DNA of 64,000 nucleotides, taken from the NCBI GenBank assembly GCA_934256705.1, contig CAKQPF010000013.1, positions 3,177 through 67,176 on the forward strand. Direction: 5' to 3'. The translations under genes and the position numbers were made by a program. The DNA is from an uncultured Prevotella sp. Its GTDB lineage: Bacteria > Bacteroidota > Bacteroidia > Bacteroidales > Bacteroidaceae. This document shows, piece by piece, positions 25,996 through 34,806 of the stretch. The notes beneath the pieces were generated by a model. That model was not told the origin of the DNA. It did not search any database and saw nothing but the letters and a program-made list of their open reading frames with translations. Each line of letters opens with the position of its first letter. Within the stretch, counting starts at the first letter, position 1.

Positions 25996-26424
25996 ATGGA
26001 ATTACAAGGAAAAGTGATTAACGCTCTGCCGCAGCGTAGTGGTACGAGCCAGCGTGGTGAGTGGGTTTCTCAGGATTTTGTCATTGAGACACATGATACA
26101 TACCCGAGAAAGATGGTGTTCTCAGTCTTTGGAGCAGACCGCCTTCAGCGTTTTAATATCCAGATAGGTCAGGAAGTTCTCGTGGCTTTCGATATTGATG
26201 CGCATGAGTATAACGGACGTTGGTTTAATAATATTCGTGCATTTGACGTGCGTCAGGTGGACCCTAATGTCGCTGCAGCCGTACAGAATCCATTCCCGGG
26301 AACCGTAGCTCAGCCAGCTCCAGCTCAGGCTCCAGTAGCAGACAATGGTGCAAATCCTGCAGCTCCATTCCCTGCACAGCCAGAGGCAGCGGCAGATGGT
26401 GGCGCTGATGATCTCCCATTTTAG
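25996..26424 (+). CDS. DUF3127 protein (OB-fold-like)
   Basis: 142 residues. The N-terminal ~95 residues are the DUF3127 domain (MELQGKVINALPQRSGTSQRGEW...; GQEVLVAFDIDAHEYNGRWFNNIRAFDV). The C-terminal ~45 residues are a flexible Pro/Ala/Gln-rich tail ending in DDLPF, much like the acidic tip of single-stranded DNA-binding proteins. A nucleic-acid-binding role is therefore plausible but inferred. Divergent from dnaN across a shared promoter region. Confidence 0.85.
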   Translation: MELQGKVINALPQRSGTSQRGEWVSQDFVIETHDTYPRKMVFSVFGADRLQRFNIQIGQEVLVAFDIDAHEYNGRWFNNIRAFDVRQVDPNVAAAVQNPFPGTVAQPAPAQAPVADNGANPAAPFPAQPEAAADGGADDLPF

Positions 26425-26451
26425 GCTATAGTTGTCCGTTTTGAAAAATTA

Positions 26452-26493
26452 CCCACAAAGTGAGAATGCTGCGCAAAGCTCTCATTTTGTGGG
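26452..26493. terminator. Hairpin after the DUF3127 gene
   Basis: CCCACAAA-TGAGA pairs with TCTCA-TTTGTGGG with small interruptions; no strong T tract follows. Confidence 0.5.
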
Positions 26494-26565
26494 CAATACG
26501 ATATAAATTAGTAACATAGAGCACTGCTGTTTGGCAGTTTTATCACAATCACCACATTATTGTCT

Positions 26566-27219
26566 ATGGAAGATAAGCAGACAAATAGACACCGGCACTT
26601 GAAGCAACAGATACTTCCAGTGGCAAGAAAGGCTTTTTCCCTTCATGGCATCAAGGCCGTGAAGATGGACGATATCGCTTCATATCTGAAGATAAGCAAG
26701 CGTACCCTTTACGAGACATATCAGAATAAGGAGGAACTACTGTTTGATGTGCTGGTGGATTCCTTCAAGGAGTGGGATACCAAGATGGAACTCTTTGCCA
26801 AGCAGACGGATGATATAATGGACCTTCTGCTTGAGTTTCTGCGTCTGCATACGGAGATGTATGCCAATACCAATCCGTTGTTCTTCAGTGAATTATCACG
26901 TTATGCCGGGCTGTCGGAAAGGTTTAAGGTGATACGTGGTAGAGATGAGGACAAATGTCAGGAGTTCTTTGCCAAAGGAATAGAAGAAGGCTATTTCCGT
27001 GATGACGTAAATTATGGACTGTTAGTGAAGATTTCGAGGGATATGCACATGCTTTTCCGCACCGAAGACGACTACAAGTCATACGGGATGAGAGAGATAT
27101 TCCTCAGTTTTGTGTGCAGTCTGCTGCGCGGAGTCTGCACGGAAAAAGGCATAAAGCGCATTGATGCCTTTATGAAAGTGCCGTCATCATCCGACTTGAA
27201 TTCGGAATCTGGCTCCTGA
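26566..27219 (+). CDS. TetR/AcrR family transcriptional regulator
   Basis: 217 residues from ATG 26566 (MEDKQTNRHRHLK); the frame also offers TTG two codons earlier. The helix-turn-helix is IKAVKMDDIASYLKISKRTLYETYQNKEELL. The C-terminal ligand-binding region is all-helical and unspecific. No efflux operon follows; the nearest gene downstream is the convergent SulP transporter, so the regulated genes are unknown. A perfect 17-bp hairpin closes the transcript. Confidence 0.92.
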   Translation: MEDKQTNRHRHLKQQILPVARKAFSLHGIKAVKMDDIASYLKISKRTLYETYQNKEELLFDVLVDSFKEWDTKMELFAKQTDDIMDLLLEFLRLHTEMYANTNPLFFSELSRYAGLSERFKVIRGRDEDKCQEFFAKGIEEGYFRDDVNYGLLVKISRDMHMLFRTEDDYKSYGMREIFLSFVCSLLRGVCTEKGIKRIDAFMKVPSSSDLNSESGS

Positions 27220-27322
27220 TGGTAGAATATCCAAAATGTAGGCTTTGGTCTAATTCTAGTTATTGATGTTATTTCCTGGAAATGAAGCCATTGGCAAACA
27301 GGAGTAATTGAATAGGAAAAAC

Positions 27323-27374
27323 AAGAATCATCCCTTTCCATTCTCAATCAAGAGATAGGAAAGGGATGATTCTT
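27323..27374. terminator. Bidirectional terminator between tetR-type gene and sulP
   Basis: Perfect 17-bp stem (AAGAATCATCCCTTTCC and complement) with an 18-base loop between convergent genes. Confidence 0.8.
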
Positions 27375-27431
27375 TGTATAAGGCAGGAGCGTGAAACTTC
27401 TGCCTTTGTGTCGGATTATACTAAAAGGAGA

Positions 27432-29120
27432 TTACAGACCCTTGAGGTATTCGGTGCATTCCTCGAAGGTTTCGAATGTGTTTTCCTTCGGAATGAGAAA
27501 AGGAATGATATGATGATTCTCAAGCATATAGCGAGGCTGAGGCTGTATGATGGTCATAAGCACCTTAATGCCCTGAGCCTGAAGGTCCTTGATGGCGGTC
27601 TCCATGGCATACACACCGCTCTGGTCCATGAATGGAACGCGACGCATACGGATGATGACAATCTTTACATCGGTAGGGATGTCGTGCATAACGCGCTGGA
27701 AGCCAGTGATGCTGCCGAAGAATATAGGGCCGTCGAGACGCTCGATGTATATGTGATTGCGGATTTCTTCCGGCATGTCTTTCTCGTCTTCCCATGGACT
27801 TTCCTTGTCGAAAGTGTCGAGTGCCTTGGCGCTATAGCTGTTTTCCACGAGGTCGCCCGCACGCTTCATGAAGAGTACGCAAGCGATTACCATGCCGATT
27901 CCCACTGCTGTGAGAAGGTCAACGAACACTGTCATGAGGAAAACGACCATCATCACGAAAGCGTCAGACTTAGGAATGCGGAGCAAATCCTTGAATCCAC
28001 GGAAGTCGATGATGCCCCATCCTACGGTGATAAGGATACCTGCGAGGACTGAGAGTGGCACGTATTTCACGAGAGAACCGAGTCCGAGAAGGATGGCAAG
28101 CAGGAGAACAGCGTGTATCATGCCACTAATCTGGGTGCGACCGCCAGACTTTACATTCACCACGGTACGCATTGTAGCGCCAGCGCCAGCGAGACCGCAG
28201 AACAAACCTGCCACTGCATTGCCGATACCCTGACCTATCAGTTCCTGATTGGAATTGTGCTTGGTCTTGGTGATGTTGTCAGCTACGACGGAAGTGAGCA
28301 ATGTGTCGATGCTGCCGAGGCCTGCAAGGGTCAGACCAGGAACGAGAGAAGCCTCAAGTACTGATGCCCAGTCGATGCCGTCAAGCTGCACCTTTGTGAA
28401 GAAAGGCATTGGAAGACCAGCCGGGATATTGCCGATGGTGAGGGAAGAGTCGAGGTTTGTGAAGAGGGAAACCACGGTCACGGCGATAAGAGCCACGAGA
28501 GTGGCAGGCACCTTCTTTGTCAACTTTGGCACAAGGACGATGAGCGAGATGCAGGCAAGACCGAGAGCGAGGGCTATCACGCTCACTCCGTCAGCCAGAG
28601 CAGCAGGGAAATTGATGATCATATCCAGTGTGCTGGCAGGTGATTTCTTGCCTATGATAGGGTAGATCTGCTGAAGGATGATGATGACACCGATGCCGCT
28701 CATGAATCCAGAGAGCACAGGATAAGGGATGTAGCGCACGTATTTGCCGATGCGGATGAGTCCGAAGATGACCTGGAACAGTCCGCAGAAGATGCCGGCA
28801 AGCGACATGGTGAGGATTACGGCAGAGACATTGCCCTGCGAACTTGCCCATGCTCCGCTCACGATGGAAGCGGTGATGACGGTCATAGGACCGGTAGGAC
28901 CGGAAATCTGAGAGTGTGTGCCGCCGAAGAGGGCTGCAAAGAAACCGAGCAATGTAGCTCCGACAAGACCTGCAAGCGCACCCATGCTGGATGCTTCAGG
29001 ACTGTCAACGCCGCTAAATGCCTGAATACCGAATGCCAGTGCGAGTGGGAGTGCCACGATACCGGCTGTGATGCCACCGAAGACATCGCCTTTGATGTTG
29101 TTTGTCTCGATAAAAGCCAT
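27432..29120 (-). CDS. SulP family anion transporter with STAS domain
   Basis: 562 residues. A multi-helix membrane domain opens with GDVFGGITAGIVALPLALAFG and includes AALFGGTHSQISGPTGPMTV. The cytoplasmic C-terminal STAS domain (about residues 440-562) contains RMRRVPFMDQSGVYAMETAI. Family members carry sulfate, bicarbonate or dicarboxylates; the substrate is not predictable here. A -7 box lies on the minus strand at 29186-29193. Confidence 0.93.
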   Translation of the reverse strand: MAFIETNNIKGDVFGGITAGIVALPLALAFGIQAFSGVDSPEASSMGALAGLVGATLLGFFAALFGGTHSQISGPTGPMTVITASIVSGAWASSQGNVSAVILTMSLAGIFCGLFQVIFGLIRIGKYVRYIPYPVLSGFMSGIGVIIILQQIYPIIGKKSPASTLDMIINFPAALADGVSVIALALGLACISLIVLVPKLTKKVPATLVALIAVTVVSLFTNLDSSLTIGNIPAGLPMPFFTKVQLDGIDWASVLEASLVPGLTLAGLGSIDTLLTSVVADNITKTKHNSNQELIGQGIGNAVAGLFCGLAGAGATMRTVVNVKSGGRTQISGMIHAVLLLAILLGLGSLVKYVPLSVLAGILITVGWGIIDFRGFKDLLRIPKSDAFVMMVVFLMTVFVDLLTAVGIGMVIACVLFMKRAGDLVENSYSAKALDTFDKESPWEDEKDMPEEIRNHIYIERLDGPIFFGSITGFQRVMHDIPTDVKIVIIRMRRVPFMDQSGVYAMETAIKDLQAQGIKVLMTIIQPQPRYMLENHHIIPFLIPKENTFETFEECTEYLKGL

Positions 29121-29185
29121 GGTAAGGTTTATTATCCTAAATGTATTAAAATGATGAAGTTATTACTAAACTCTTAAGGTGGTGC

Positions 29186-29193
29186 AAAGGTAC
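29186..29193 (-). promoter_or_regulatory. -7 box for the SulP gene
   Basis: TACCTTTG on the minus strand, 66 bases before the SulP ATG. The rest of 29194-29470 shows no gene or clear structure. Confidence 0.5.
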
Positions 29194-29477
29194 TCCATTT
29201 TTCTGAGATAGCAAAATATTTCTGAAAAATCTTAATAGAGGTTAAGAAAATCGTCGTCCTTCAGCCTTGTTTTGGGTCTAAGAAATAGAATAACAACGAA
29301 ATACGTCATGTGATAATATTGCTATGGCTAAACTGATGCAATGCCAATGCTTTGCAGACATTGCCAAAGAAAGCGATGATTCAGTGCAGAGCAATGTTTT
29401 TAAGCTGTGAGGTTGGCAAAAAACACTTTTTTTCTTTATTTAACTCTTTAATCTGATGAAATGTCAGAGAGAAACTA

Positions 29478-29554
29478 TATATTTGCATTCAAATACGATT
29501 ATTCATGTGAAAATAAGTAGGGCAGACCGAAAGAAGTTATTGTTTGCATGCAAA
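29478..29554 (+). promoter_or_regulatory. Promoter with twin operator-like palindromes for the DUF3791/DUF3990 cassette
   Basis: TATATTTG (29478-29485) fits the -7 box. Two 12-bp palindrome-like sites differ at one base: TTTGCATTCAAA at 29482-29493, overlapping the -7 box, and TTTGCATGCAAA (perfect palindrome) at 29543-29554. Their starts are 61 bp apart. The arrangement suggests repression by a protein binding both sites. Confidence 0.45.
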
Positions 29555-29619
29555 TGTATATTTTGCAAGTAGCATTTCCTTCGAATGGATTTACCCTATA
29601 TTATCATAAAAGTGAAAAA

Positions 29620-29865
29620 ATGGATAAAGGATTATTACATAAAAGTTCACCGGAATTTGACCGTCTTGCCTTTACGGTGCTTGCAATTGAAGCTTCTGCG
29701 CAAAAGATGAAAATATCGCCATCCGAGATGAGAAGGCGACTGGACAAAGTGGGACTCATAAAGAATCTCATTCAAGATTGCTATGAGACTTTGCATACGG
29801 AGAGTCGTGAGGCAGTTGCGGATAACGTAATAGAGGCTCTTAATAACTGGGAAAATAAATTATAA
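29620..29865 (+). CDS. DUF3791 small protein, first copy
   Basis: 81 residues from ATG 29620 (MDKGLLHKSSPEFDRLAF); the longer frame upstream runs through the promoter and operator region. All-helical, with the family end-pattern YETLHTESREAVADNVIEALNNW. Its function is not established. The stop shares one base with the start of the next gene (TAATG), so translation is coupled. It is similar to the third gene of the cassette. By position and size it could be an immunity or antitoxin-type partner, which is inference. Confidence 0.75.
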   Translation: MDKGLLHKSSPEFDRLAFTVLAIEASAQKMKISPSEMRRRLDKVGLIKNLIQDCYETLHTESREAVADNVIEALNNWENKL

Positions 29866-30350
29866 TGGAAAAGCAGACACTATTTCATGGATCAAATGTC
29901 GTTGTAGAGCATCCACTGGTAAACATAGGAAGAAAAGACCTGGACTTCGGACCGGGGTTCTATCTTACACCTTTGTTTCAGCAGGCATCCCAATGGGCAT
30001 CTCGCATCAAGGTGATAAGGCGTGCGGAGCAAGCCGTAGTGAATATATATGAATTCTGTTGTCCCGCAGATTGCAATCTAAAGCGTTTCGACGCATACGA
30101 CAAAGAGTGGCTTGACTTCATCGTTGAGAGCCGGGCGGGCGGACAGCCTTGGACCGGGTATGACATAATAGAAGGTGGCATTGCCGACGACCGTGTCATT
30201 GATGCCGTCGAAGCTTATATCAATGGATATGCAGATGTGGAACGCACATTGCGACAACTGGTTTATCATAAACCGAATTATCAGATTTGCATACTGAATC
30301 AAGAGATAGTTGACAAGTATTTGAAATATCAATCATACGAAAGGATATAG
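29865..30350 (+). CDS. DUF3990 protein, ADP-ribosyltransferase-like fold
   Basis: 161 residues, no signal peptide. It starts TLFHGSN (His8) and has FGPGFYLTPLFQQASQWA (Tyr33), then YDIIEGGIADDRV and a final YQICILN strand. The His and Tyr segments match the first two positions of the H-Y-E/D/Q catalytic pattern of ADP-ribosyltransferases; the third residue is uncertain (Glu103, Asp109 or Gln140). DUF3990 is, as I recall, grouped with the ADP-ribosyl clan. Flanked on both sides by DUF3791 genes in one tight operon, overlapping the first by one base and two bases before the third. A toxin-like or signalling transferase is a reasonable guess, not shown. Confidence 0.75.
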   Translation: MEKQTLFHGSNVVVEHPLVNIGRKDLDFGPGFYLTPLFQQASQWASRIKVIRRAEQAVVNIYEFCCPADCNLKRFDAYDKEWLDFIVESRAGGQPWTGYDIIEGGIADDRVIDAVEAYINGYADVERTLRQLVYHKPNYQICILNQEIVDKYLKYQSYERI

Positions 30351-30352
30351 CC

Positions 30353-30559
30353 ATGTTGGATTTCTTATTGTGGAACAAAATAGCAAGGATTATAGCTCAG
30401 TTGGCCGAAACTTTAGATATCTCGACCGACAGAGCACTGCAGATATTCTATGATTCCGATGTCTGCCGTATGCTTCATGACAAAGAACTGGGTCTTCATC
30501 TGATGAGTGATACTTATATTGTCAACAATTTGATAGAGGAATTGAGAAGGATGCAGTAG
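30353..30559 (+). CDS. DUF3791 small protein, second copy
   Basis: 68 residues, helical, starting MLDFLLWNKIARIIAQLAETLDIS. The C-terminal half aligns with the first DUF3791 protein (LHLMSDTYIVNNLIEELRRM against LHTESREAVADNVIEALNNW). It starts two bases after the DUF3990 stop. Having two related but diverged small proteins on both sides of one central gene is the notable point. Function unknown. Confidence 0.7.
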   Translation: MLDFLLWNKIARIIAQLAETLDISTDRALQIFYDSDVCRMLHDKELGLHLMSDTYIVNNLIEELRRMQ

Positions 30560-30610
30560 ATGGTTTCCTGCGCATTTTCTTTGACAATCATTTGCTTGGT
30601 GCTTTTTGAA

Positions 30611-30830
30611 AATTGTCCGATTTTTCCGTAAAGACCGAGCAGAAGGAAAGTGACTTTGTAACGTATTGATTATTAATATGTTGTAAAAGCGTAGTTTTTG
30701 GGCTGCAAAAGCATAGATATTAGGACGTAATAACTATGCTTTTGCAGCCTAATATCTATGTTATTGCGATGTGAAAGCTTCGCTATTGCGAAATCAAAGC
30801 ATTGCTGCCGCCTTTTTGTTCTATTTTTCT
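30611..30830 (+). repeat. Structured 220-bp interspersed element, copy 2
   Basis: Begins AATTGTCCGATTTTTCC and ends TTGTTCTATTTTTCT. Central hairpin 30701-30749 with arms GGCTGCAAAAGCATAG and complement. Starts 52 bases after the last gene of the DUF3791 cassette, same orientation. The rest of the gap up to 31018 holds only a weak hairpin. Confidence 0.85.
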
Positions 30831-30876
30831 TATTGCCGAATTTCTGTTGTTTCCTGTATGAACAGCAAAAATAAAA

Positions 30877-30941
30877 AGCCAACAAGCGACATTTCAAGGA
30901 AAGGAAAATGTAGCCTTCCATTGTAATATCCTTTGTTGGCT
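30877..30941. terminator. Weak hairpin near convergent gene ends
   Basis: AGCCAACAA pairs with TTGTTGGCT, with a partial inner stem; lies between the cassette and the pepD 3' end. Confidence 0.35.
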
Positions 30942-31018
30942 ATCTTGTTCCGGAAGCGTTGGTTCGGATAGAAATCATGCAGTCCGGAGAGTCTTGGTCG
31001 CGATGTCGCGTCCGTATC

Positions 31019-32479
31019 TTATTCCTTTACAGGGATTTCCTCAAGAGTCTTGACGAGGAGCTTCCAGAACTTAGGCACAGAAGGGATGTGTGCTCTCTCG
31101 CCAGCAGTATGTGGAGAACGGATTGTAGGACCGAAGCTTACGATGTCGAGACCAGGATACTTGCCGAGAATGACAGAGCATTCGAGACCAGCATGGCATA
31201 CCTGAACGATAGGATCCTGATTGAAGAGGTCCTTATAGATATTGCTCATGAGGGCAACCATTGGGCTGTTAGGGTTAGGGTTCCATCCGAAATAGTCACC
31301 GCTTGTGATGACCTTCATGCCTACCATAGCCATTGCGCTTGATACAGTCTTGGTCACATAGTCCTTCATGCTTTCAGAAGAAGAGCGTGCGAGGATGAGC
31401 ATCTCAGCCTTTGAGTCGGTGATGTTGATGATGGCGAGGTTGCTTGATGTCTCCACCTTTGTAGGGATGGTAGGAATCATGCGGATAACGCCGTCGTGGC
31501 AAGCATAGATAGCGTCGATGAGGTTGTCCTGAATGTCAGCAGGAACCTCAGTCTTAGGAGTCTCAGCGTCCTCACAGAAGAATTCGATACCTTCCTCGAT
31601 GCCGTAGTAATCCTCCACGATTTGCTCCTTCCAGTCCTCTACGAGTTCCTTTGTAGCCTCTACATTTTCTGCAGGAACAGTGAGCACTACAACGCAGGAG
31701 TTAGGGATTGCGTTGCGCATGTTGCCGCCGTGCCATTCAGCAAGACGAGCGTCGCACTGGCTGATAGCCTCGCGTACGAAGCGAACCATCTGCTTGTTGG
31801 CATTAGCTCTGCCCTCATTGATTTCAAGACCGGAGTGTCCGCCCTTCAATCCCTTGAGAGTTACCTTGATAGCCTTGTCGCCTTCTTCTGTCTCTACAGG
31901 CTTGTATTCGATGGTACCGGTGATATCCACGCCGCCGGCAGAACCTACTATCATCTCGCCTTCATCCTCAGTGTCGAGGTTGAGGAGGATATCAGAGTTC
32001 ATCTGTCCGGTAGGAAGGTCGTTGGCACCATACATGCCAGTCTCTTCATCGGCAGTGCAGAGAGCCTCGATAGGACCGTGCTTGAGGGTCTTGTCCTCCA
32101 TTACAGCCATGATTGCTGCAATGCCGAGACCGTTGTCAGCACCGAGTGTAGTGCCCTTTGTCTTCACCCATTCACCGTCAATCCATGTCTGGATAGGGTC
32201 AGTCTCAAAGTTGTGGGTTGAGTCAGGAGTCTTCTGTGGCACCATATCCATGTGAGCCTGAAGCATGACAGTCTTTCTGTTCTCCATATCAGGAGAAGCT
32301 GGCTTGCGCATTACTATGTTGTTTGCAGGGTCTTTGAAAGCTTCTACGCCGACCTTCTTTGCGAAGTCAAGGAGGAATTGCTGGACCTTCTCAAGGTGTC
32401 CTGATGGGCGTGGCACCTGTGTGAGGTCATAGAAATTGCGCCAGATGCTCTCTGGCTGGAGGTTTTTGATTTCACTCAT
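31019..32479 (-). CDS. pepD: Aminoacyl-histidine dipeptidase (M20 family)
   Basis: 486 residues, normal for PepD. Metal-ligand motifs are VMLQAHMDMVPQ, LGADNGLGIAAIMAVMED and CTADEETGMYGA; the lid-domain segment includes GGHSGLEINEGRANANKQMVRF. It cleaves Xaa-His and other dipeptides in the cytoplasm. Monocistronic. Confidence 0.96.
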   Translation of the reverse strand: MSEIKNLQPESIWRNFYDLTQVPRPSGHLEKVQQFLLDFAKKVGVEAFKDPANNIVMRKPASPDMENRKTVMLQAHMDMVPQKTPDSTHNFETDPIQTWIDGEWVKTKGTTLGADNGLGIAAIMAVMEDKTLKHGPIEALCTADEETGMYGANDLPTGQMNSDILLNLDTEDEGEMIVGSAGGVDITGTIEYKPVETEEGDKAIKVTLKGLKGGHSGLEINEGRANANKQMVRFVREAISQCDARLAEWHGGNMRNAIPNSCVVVLTVPAENVEATKELVEDWKEQIVEDYYGIEEGIEFFCEDAETPKTEVPADIQDNLIDAIYACHDGVIRMIPTIPTKVETSSNLAIINITDSKAEMLILARSSSESMKDYVTKTVSSAMAMVGMKVITSGDYFGWNPNPNSPMVALMSNIYKDLFNQDPIVQVCHAGLECSVILGKYPGLDIVSFGPTIRSPHTAGERAHIPSVPKFWKLLVKTLEEIPVKE

Positions 32480-32633
32480 GATGTTTTTGGTTTTTTGGTT
32501 ATTGGTTATTGGTTAAGGTCTTGCGGGCGGTTTTCCTTCATTGTTGCATTATATTTGTATTGGATGATGAAATGCCCGTTAAACTTTTTTGCCATAAATG
32601 TGTCGAAAGGAAGGGCTTGCCGGTCCGTTCCTG

Positions 32634-33635
32634 TCAAGCGATCTGCTGTCTTGCCACTGGCTTTTTCAGTGAAACAGCCATCCAGGCATATATGCCGAGG
32701 GCTATGACGAGCAGGGTTTGCACCGTGTGGACGATGAGAACGAAGTAGAGAGCTTCATTGTCTGCCACTCCATAGAGTATGAGCATCGTCTTCACTGCGA
32801 AGTGCCAGGGGCCGGCACCGTTGGGCGTTGGGACGAGAACGGCGATGCTTCCTACGATGAATGTCACCAAAGCGCAGGTGAGACCAAGGTGCTCTGTGCC
32901 GGCAAAACAGAAGAAGGTGAGGTAGTAATGCAGGAAATAACATGCCCAGATCGCAAGCGAATAAAATATGAAAAGCGGGATGTTCTTCACCTTTTTCAGT
33001 GACATGACACCTTCGAGGATGCCGTGTATCGTGGTCTTTACCTTATAGTAAATGGCGAGTTTCTTGCGGAAAACATACAATGACGTCAATGCTGCCACGC
33101 CACAGATGGCTGTCACGATGTAGCCGGTGGTGGAGAAAAGTCCGAATATCTCGTCAAATCGGGTGCCGGTATGCGAGAAGAATGTCAGGAATACCGGCAT
33201 CTGGCTCAGCAATGTCAAGGCTGTGATGATGAGGATAATCAGCGAATCGACGGCTCTCTCGGTGACCACGGTGCCAAGAGCCTTTGGAAATGACGTCCCT
33301 TCCCATCGCTTCAGCACGGCGCATCTGGTGAATTCGCCTATTCTCGGTATTACAAGTGAGGCGGCATACGAGATGAATATGGAGTAGATCGCTACGCTTG
33401 TGCGAGGCTTTTCATCGACAGGCTCCAGGGTTTGCTGCCATCGCCATCCTCTGAAAGCCTGCGCAAGGATGCCGAAAGGGAAGGAGAGAAGCATCCACCA
33501 CCAGTTCATCTCGTCCGTCAGCACGTGGCGGATGCGCTGGAAATCGAAGTCCCTGTACATCCAGTAGAGAATCGCTCCGCCGAGGATAAGTGGGGTGGCA
33601 ATCTTCAGGATGTCTGTGATATGTTTTCTTTGCAT
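32634..33635 (-). CDS. Lysylphosphatidylglycerol synthase-type flippase-domain membrane protein (YbhN-like)
   Basis: 333 residues from ATG 33635 (MQRKHITDILKIATPLILGG); the frame runs three codons further to a TTG. Around eight membrane helices. Family markers are WWMLLSFPFGILAQAFRGWRWQQTL, the segment ISYAASLVIPRIGEFTRCAVL and the late VPTPNGAGPWHFAVKTML. Members are integral membrane proteins related to the MprF transmembrane domain; the transported lipid or polymer is unknown. Divergent from rsmA. Confidence 0.85.
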   Translation of the reverse strand: MQRKHITDILKIATPLILGGAILYWMYRDFDFQRIRHVLTDEMNWWWMLLSFPFGILAQAFRGWRWQQTLEPVDEKPRTSVAIYSIFISYAASLVIPRIGEFTRCAVLKRWEGTSFPKALGTVVTERAVDSLIILIITALTLLSQMPVFLTFFSHTGTRFDEIFGLFSTTGYIVTAICGVAALTSLYVFRKKLAIYYKVKTTIHGILEGVMSLKKVKNIPLFIFYSLAIWACYFLHYYLTFFCFAGTEHLGLTCALVTFIVGSIAVLVPTPNGAGPWHFAVKTMLILYGVADNEALYFVLIVHTVQTLLVIALGIYAWMAVSLKKPVARQQIA

Positions 33636-33655
33636 TATTTTCAATAATTATCACG

Positions 33656-33663
33656 CAAAGGTA
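33656..33663 (-). promoter_or_regulatory. -7 box for the YbhN-like gene
   Basis: TACCTTTG on the minus strand, about 21 bases before the ATG at 33635; very short leader. Confidence 0.5.
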
Positions 33664-33758
33664 TGGAAAATTAAGAGAATAACCAAATAATAATATATAG
33701 AATAATACTAAATAAGATTTTTTTACATTTTCTATTGCGTTTTTTCGCATTTTAGTTG

Positions 33759-33766
33759 TATCTTTG
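33759..33766 (+). promoter_or_regulatory. -7 box for rsmA
   Basis: TATCTTTG with an upstream TTG at 33735-33737, a good spacing for the Bacteroidetes -33/-7 promoter. 60 bases before the rsmA ATG. Confidence 0.6.
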
Positions 33767-33826
33767 TCGTCAAATTCTCTCAACCCAGCGTGACACGAAG
33801 TGGCAATAGCTGGCATATTACATTAA

Positions 33827-34633
33827 ATGAAGCAAGTAAGACCAAAGAAAAATCTCGGACAACACTTCCTCACTGACCTCGGAATTGCAAAGCGCATTGC
33901 CGATACAGTGGATGCTTACCCTGATATACCGGTGCTGGAGATAGGTCCAGGCATGGGTGTAATGACGCAATACCTCTATCCTAAGGAGCGTGAGTTCAAG
34001 TGTGTGGAAATAGATACGGAGTCAGTGGCATACCTTAATGAGGCTTTTCCACGTCTTCGTGACAATATTATAGGCGATGACTTCCTCCGTATGGACCTCA
34101 ATGATGTCTTCGGAGGGCGGCAGTTTGTGCTCACAGGCAATTATCCTTACGACATATCTTCACAGATATTCTTCAAGATGCTTGACAATAAGGAACTTAT
34201 TCCTTGCTGTACCGGCATGATACAGCGTGAGGTTGCCCTTCGTATAGCATCCGAACCAGGGAATAAAGCCTATGGTATTCTCTCGGTATTGATACAGGCT
34301 TGGTACGACACAGAGTATCTTTTCACGGTGGATGAGACCGTGTTCAACCCGCCTCCAAAGGTGAAGAGCGCCGTCATCCGCATGACTCGTAACAGCGTTA
34401 CCGACCTCGGTTGTGACGAAACACTGTTCAAGCGTGTCGTGAAAACCGTGTTCAATCAGCGCCGGAAGATGCTCCGCGTGTCTCTCAAACAGATATTCAA
34501 TGGCGACAATGCAGCCGCACCGGAGTTCTATGAGCATGAACTGATGACCAAAAGGCCGGAACAACTGACTGTACAACAGTTTGTCCAACTGACCAATCTC
34601 GTGGCAGAAGAGCTGTCAAAGCACGCTCAATAA
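33827..34633 (+). CDS. rsmA: 16S rRNA dimethyladenosine transferase
   Basis: 268 residues. Hallmarks are the start KKNLGQHFLTD, the SAM motif VLEIGPGMGVMTQYL and the catalytic LTGNYPYDISSQIF motif (NxPY type). It dimethylates A1518/A1519 in 16S rRNA (KsgA). First of a set of translation genes (frr, rsgA, mnmA) on the same strand. Confidence 0.97.
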   Translation: MKQVRPKKNLGQHFLTDLGIAKRIADTVDAYPDIPVLEIGPGMGVMTQYLYPKEREFKCVEIDTESVAYLNEAFPRLRDNIIGDDFLRMDLNDVFGGRQFVLTGNYPYDISSQIFFKMLDNKELIPCCTGMIQREVALRIASEPGNKAYGILSVLIQAWYDTEYLFTVDETVFNPPPKVKSAVIRMTRNSVTDLGCDETLFKRVVKTVFNQRRKMLRVSLKQIFNGDNAAAPEFYEHELMTKRPEQLTVQQFVQLTNLVAEELSKHAQ

Positions 34634-34683
34634 GGCACGCTTTCCCCTCTGTCCGTGGCTTTTAAGACGAAGAAAGGCAAGTG

Positions 34684-34759
34684 TCCGCCACTGTGTCCCT
34701 CTTATTTCAGGCGGATATATGCAAGTGTCCGCCACTGTGTCCGCCGCTTTTACGGCGGA
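34684..34759. repeat. GCCACTGTG hairpin element, tandem pair (34.7 kb)
   Basis: Two copies with a 44-bp period (GCCACTGTG at 34687-34695 and 34731-34739). The second copy forms CCGCCG-CTTTTA-CGGCGG (34741-34758). In the first copy the terminal GGCGGA can pair only with the TCCGCC before the conserved word. Lies between rsmA and frr. Other copies near 48.6, 51.1 and 56.8 kb. Confidence 0.7.
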
Positions 34760-34806
34760 TATCATCCCCCAATATAAAACAAACAACCCAATAATAAACA
34801 ATATTT

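Noticed and set aside
29194..29470. Possible small gene or RNA between sulP and the DUF3791 cassette
   Set aside because: No open frame with start and coding character and no stable hairpin could be seen.
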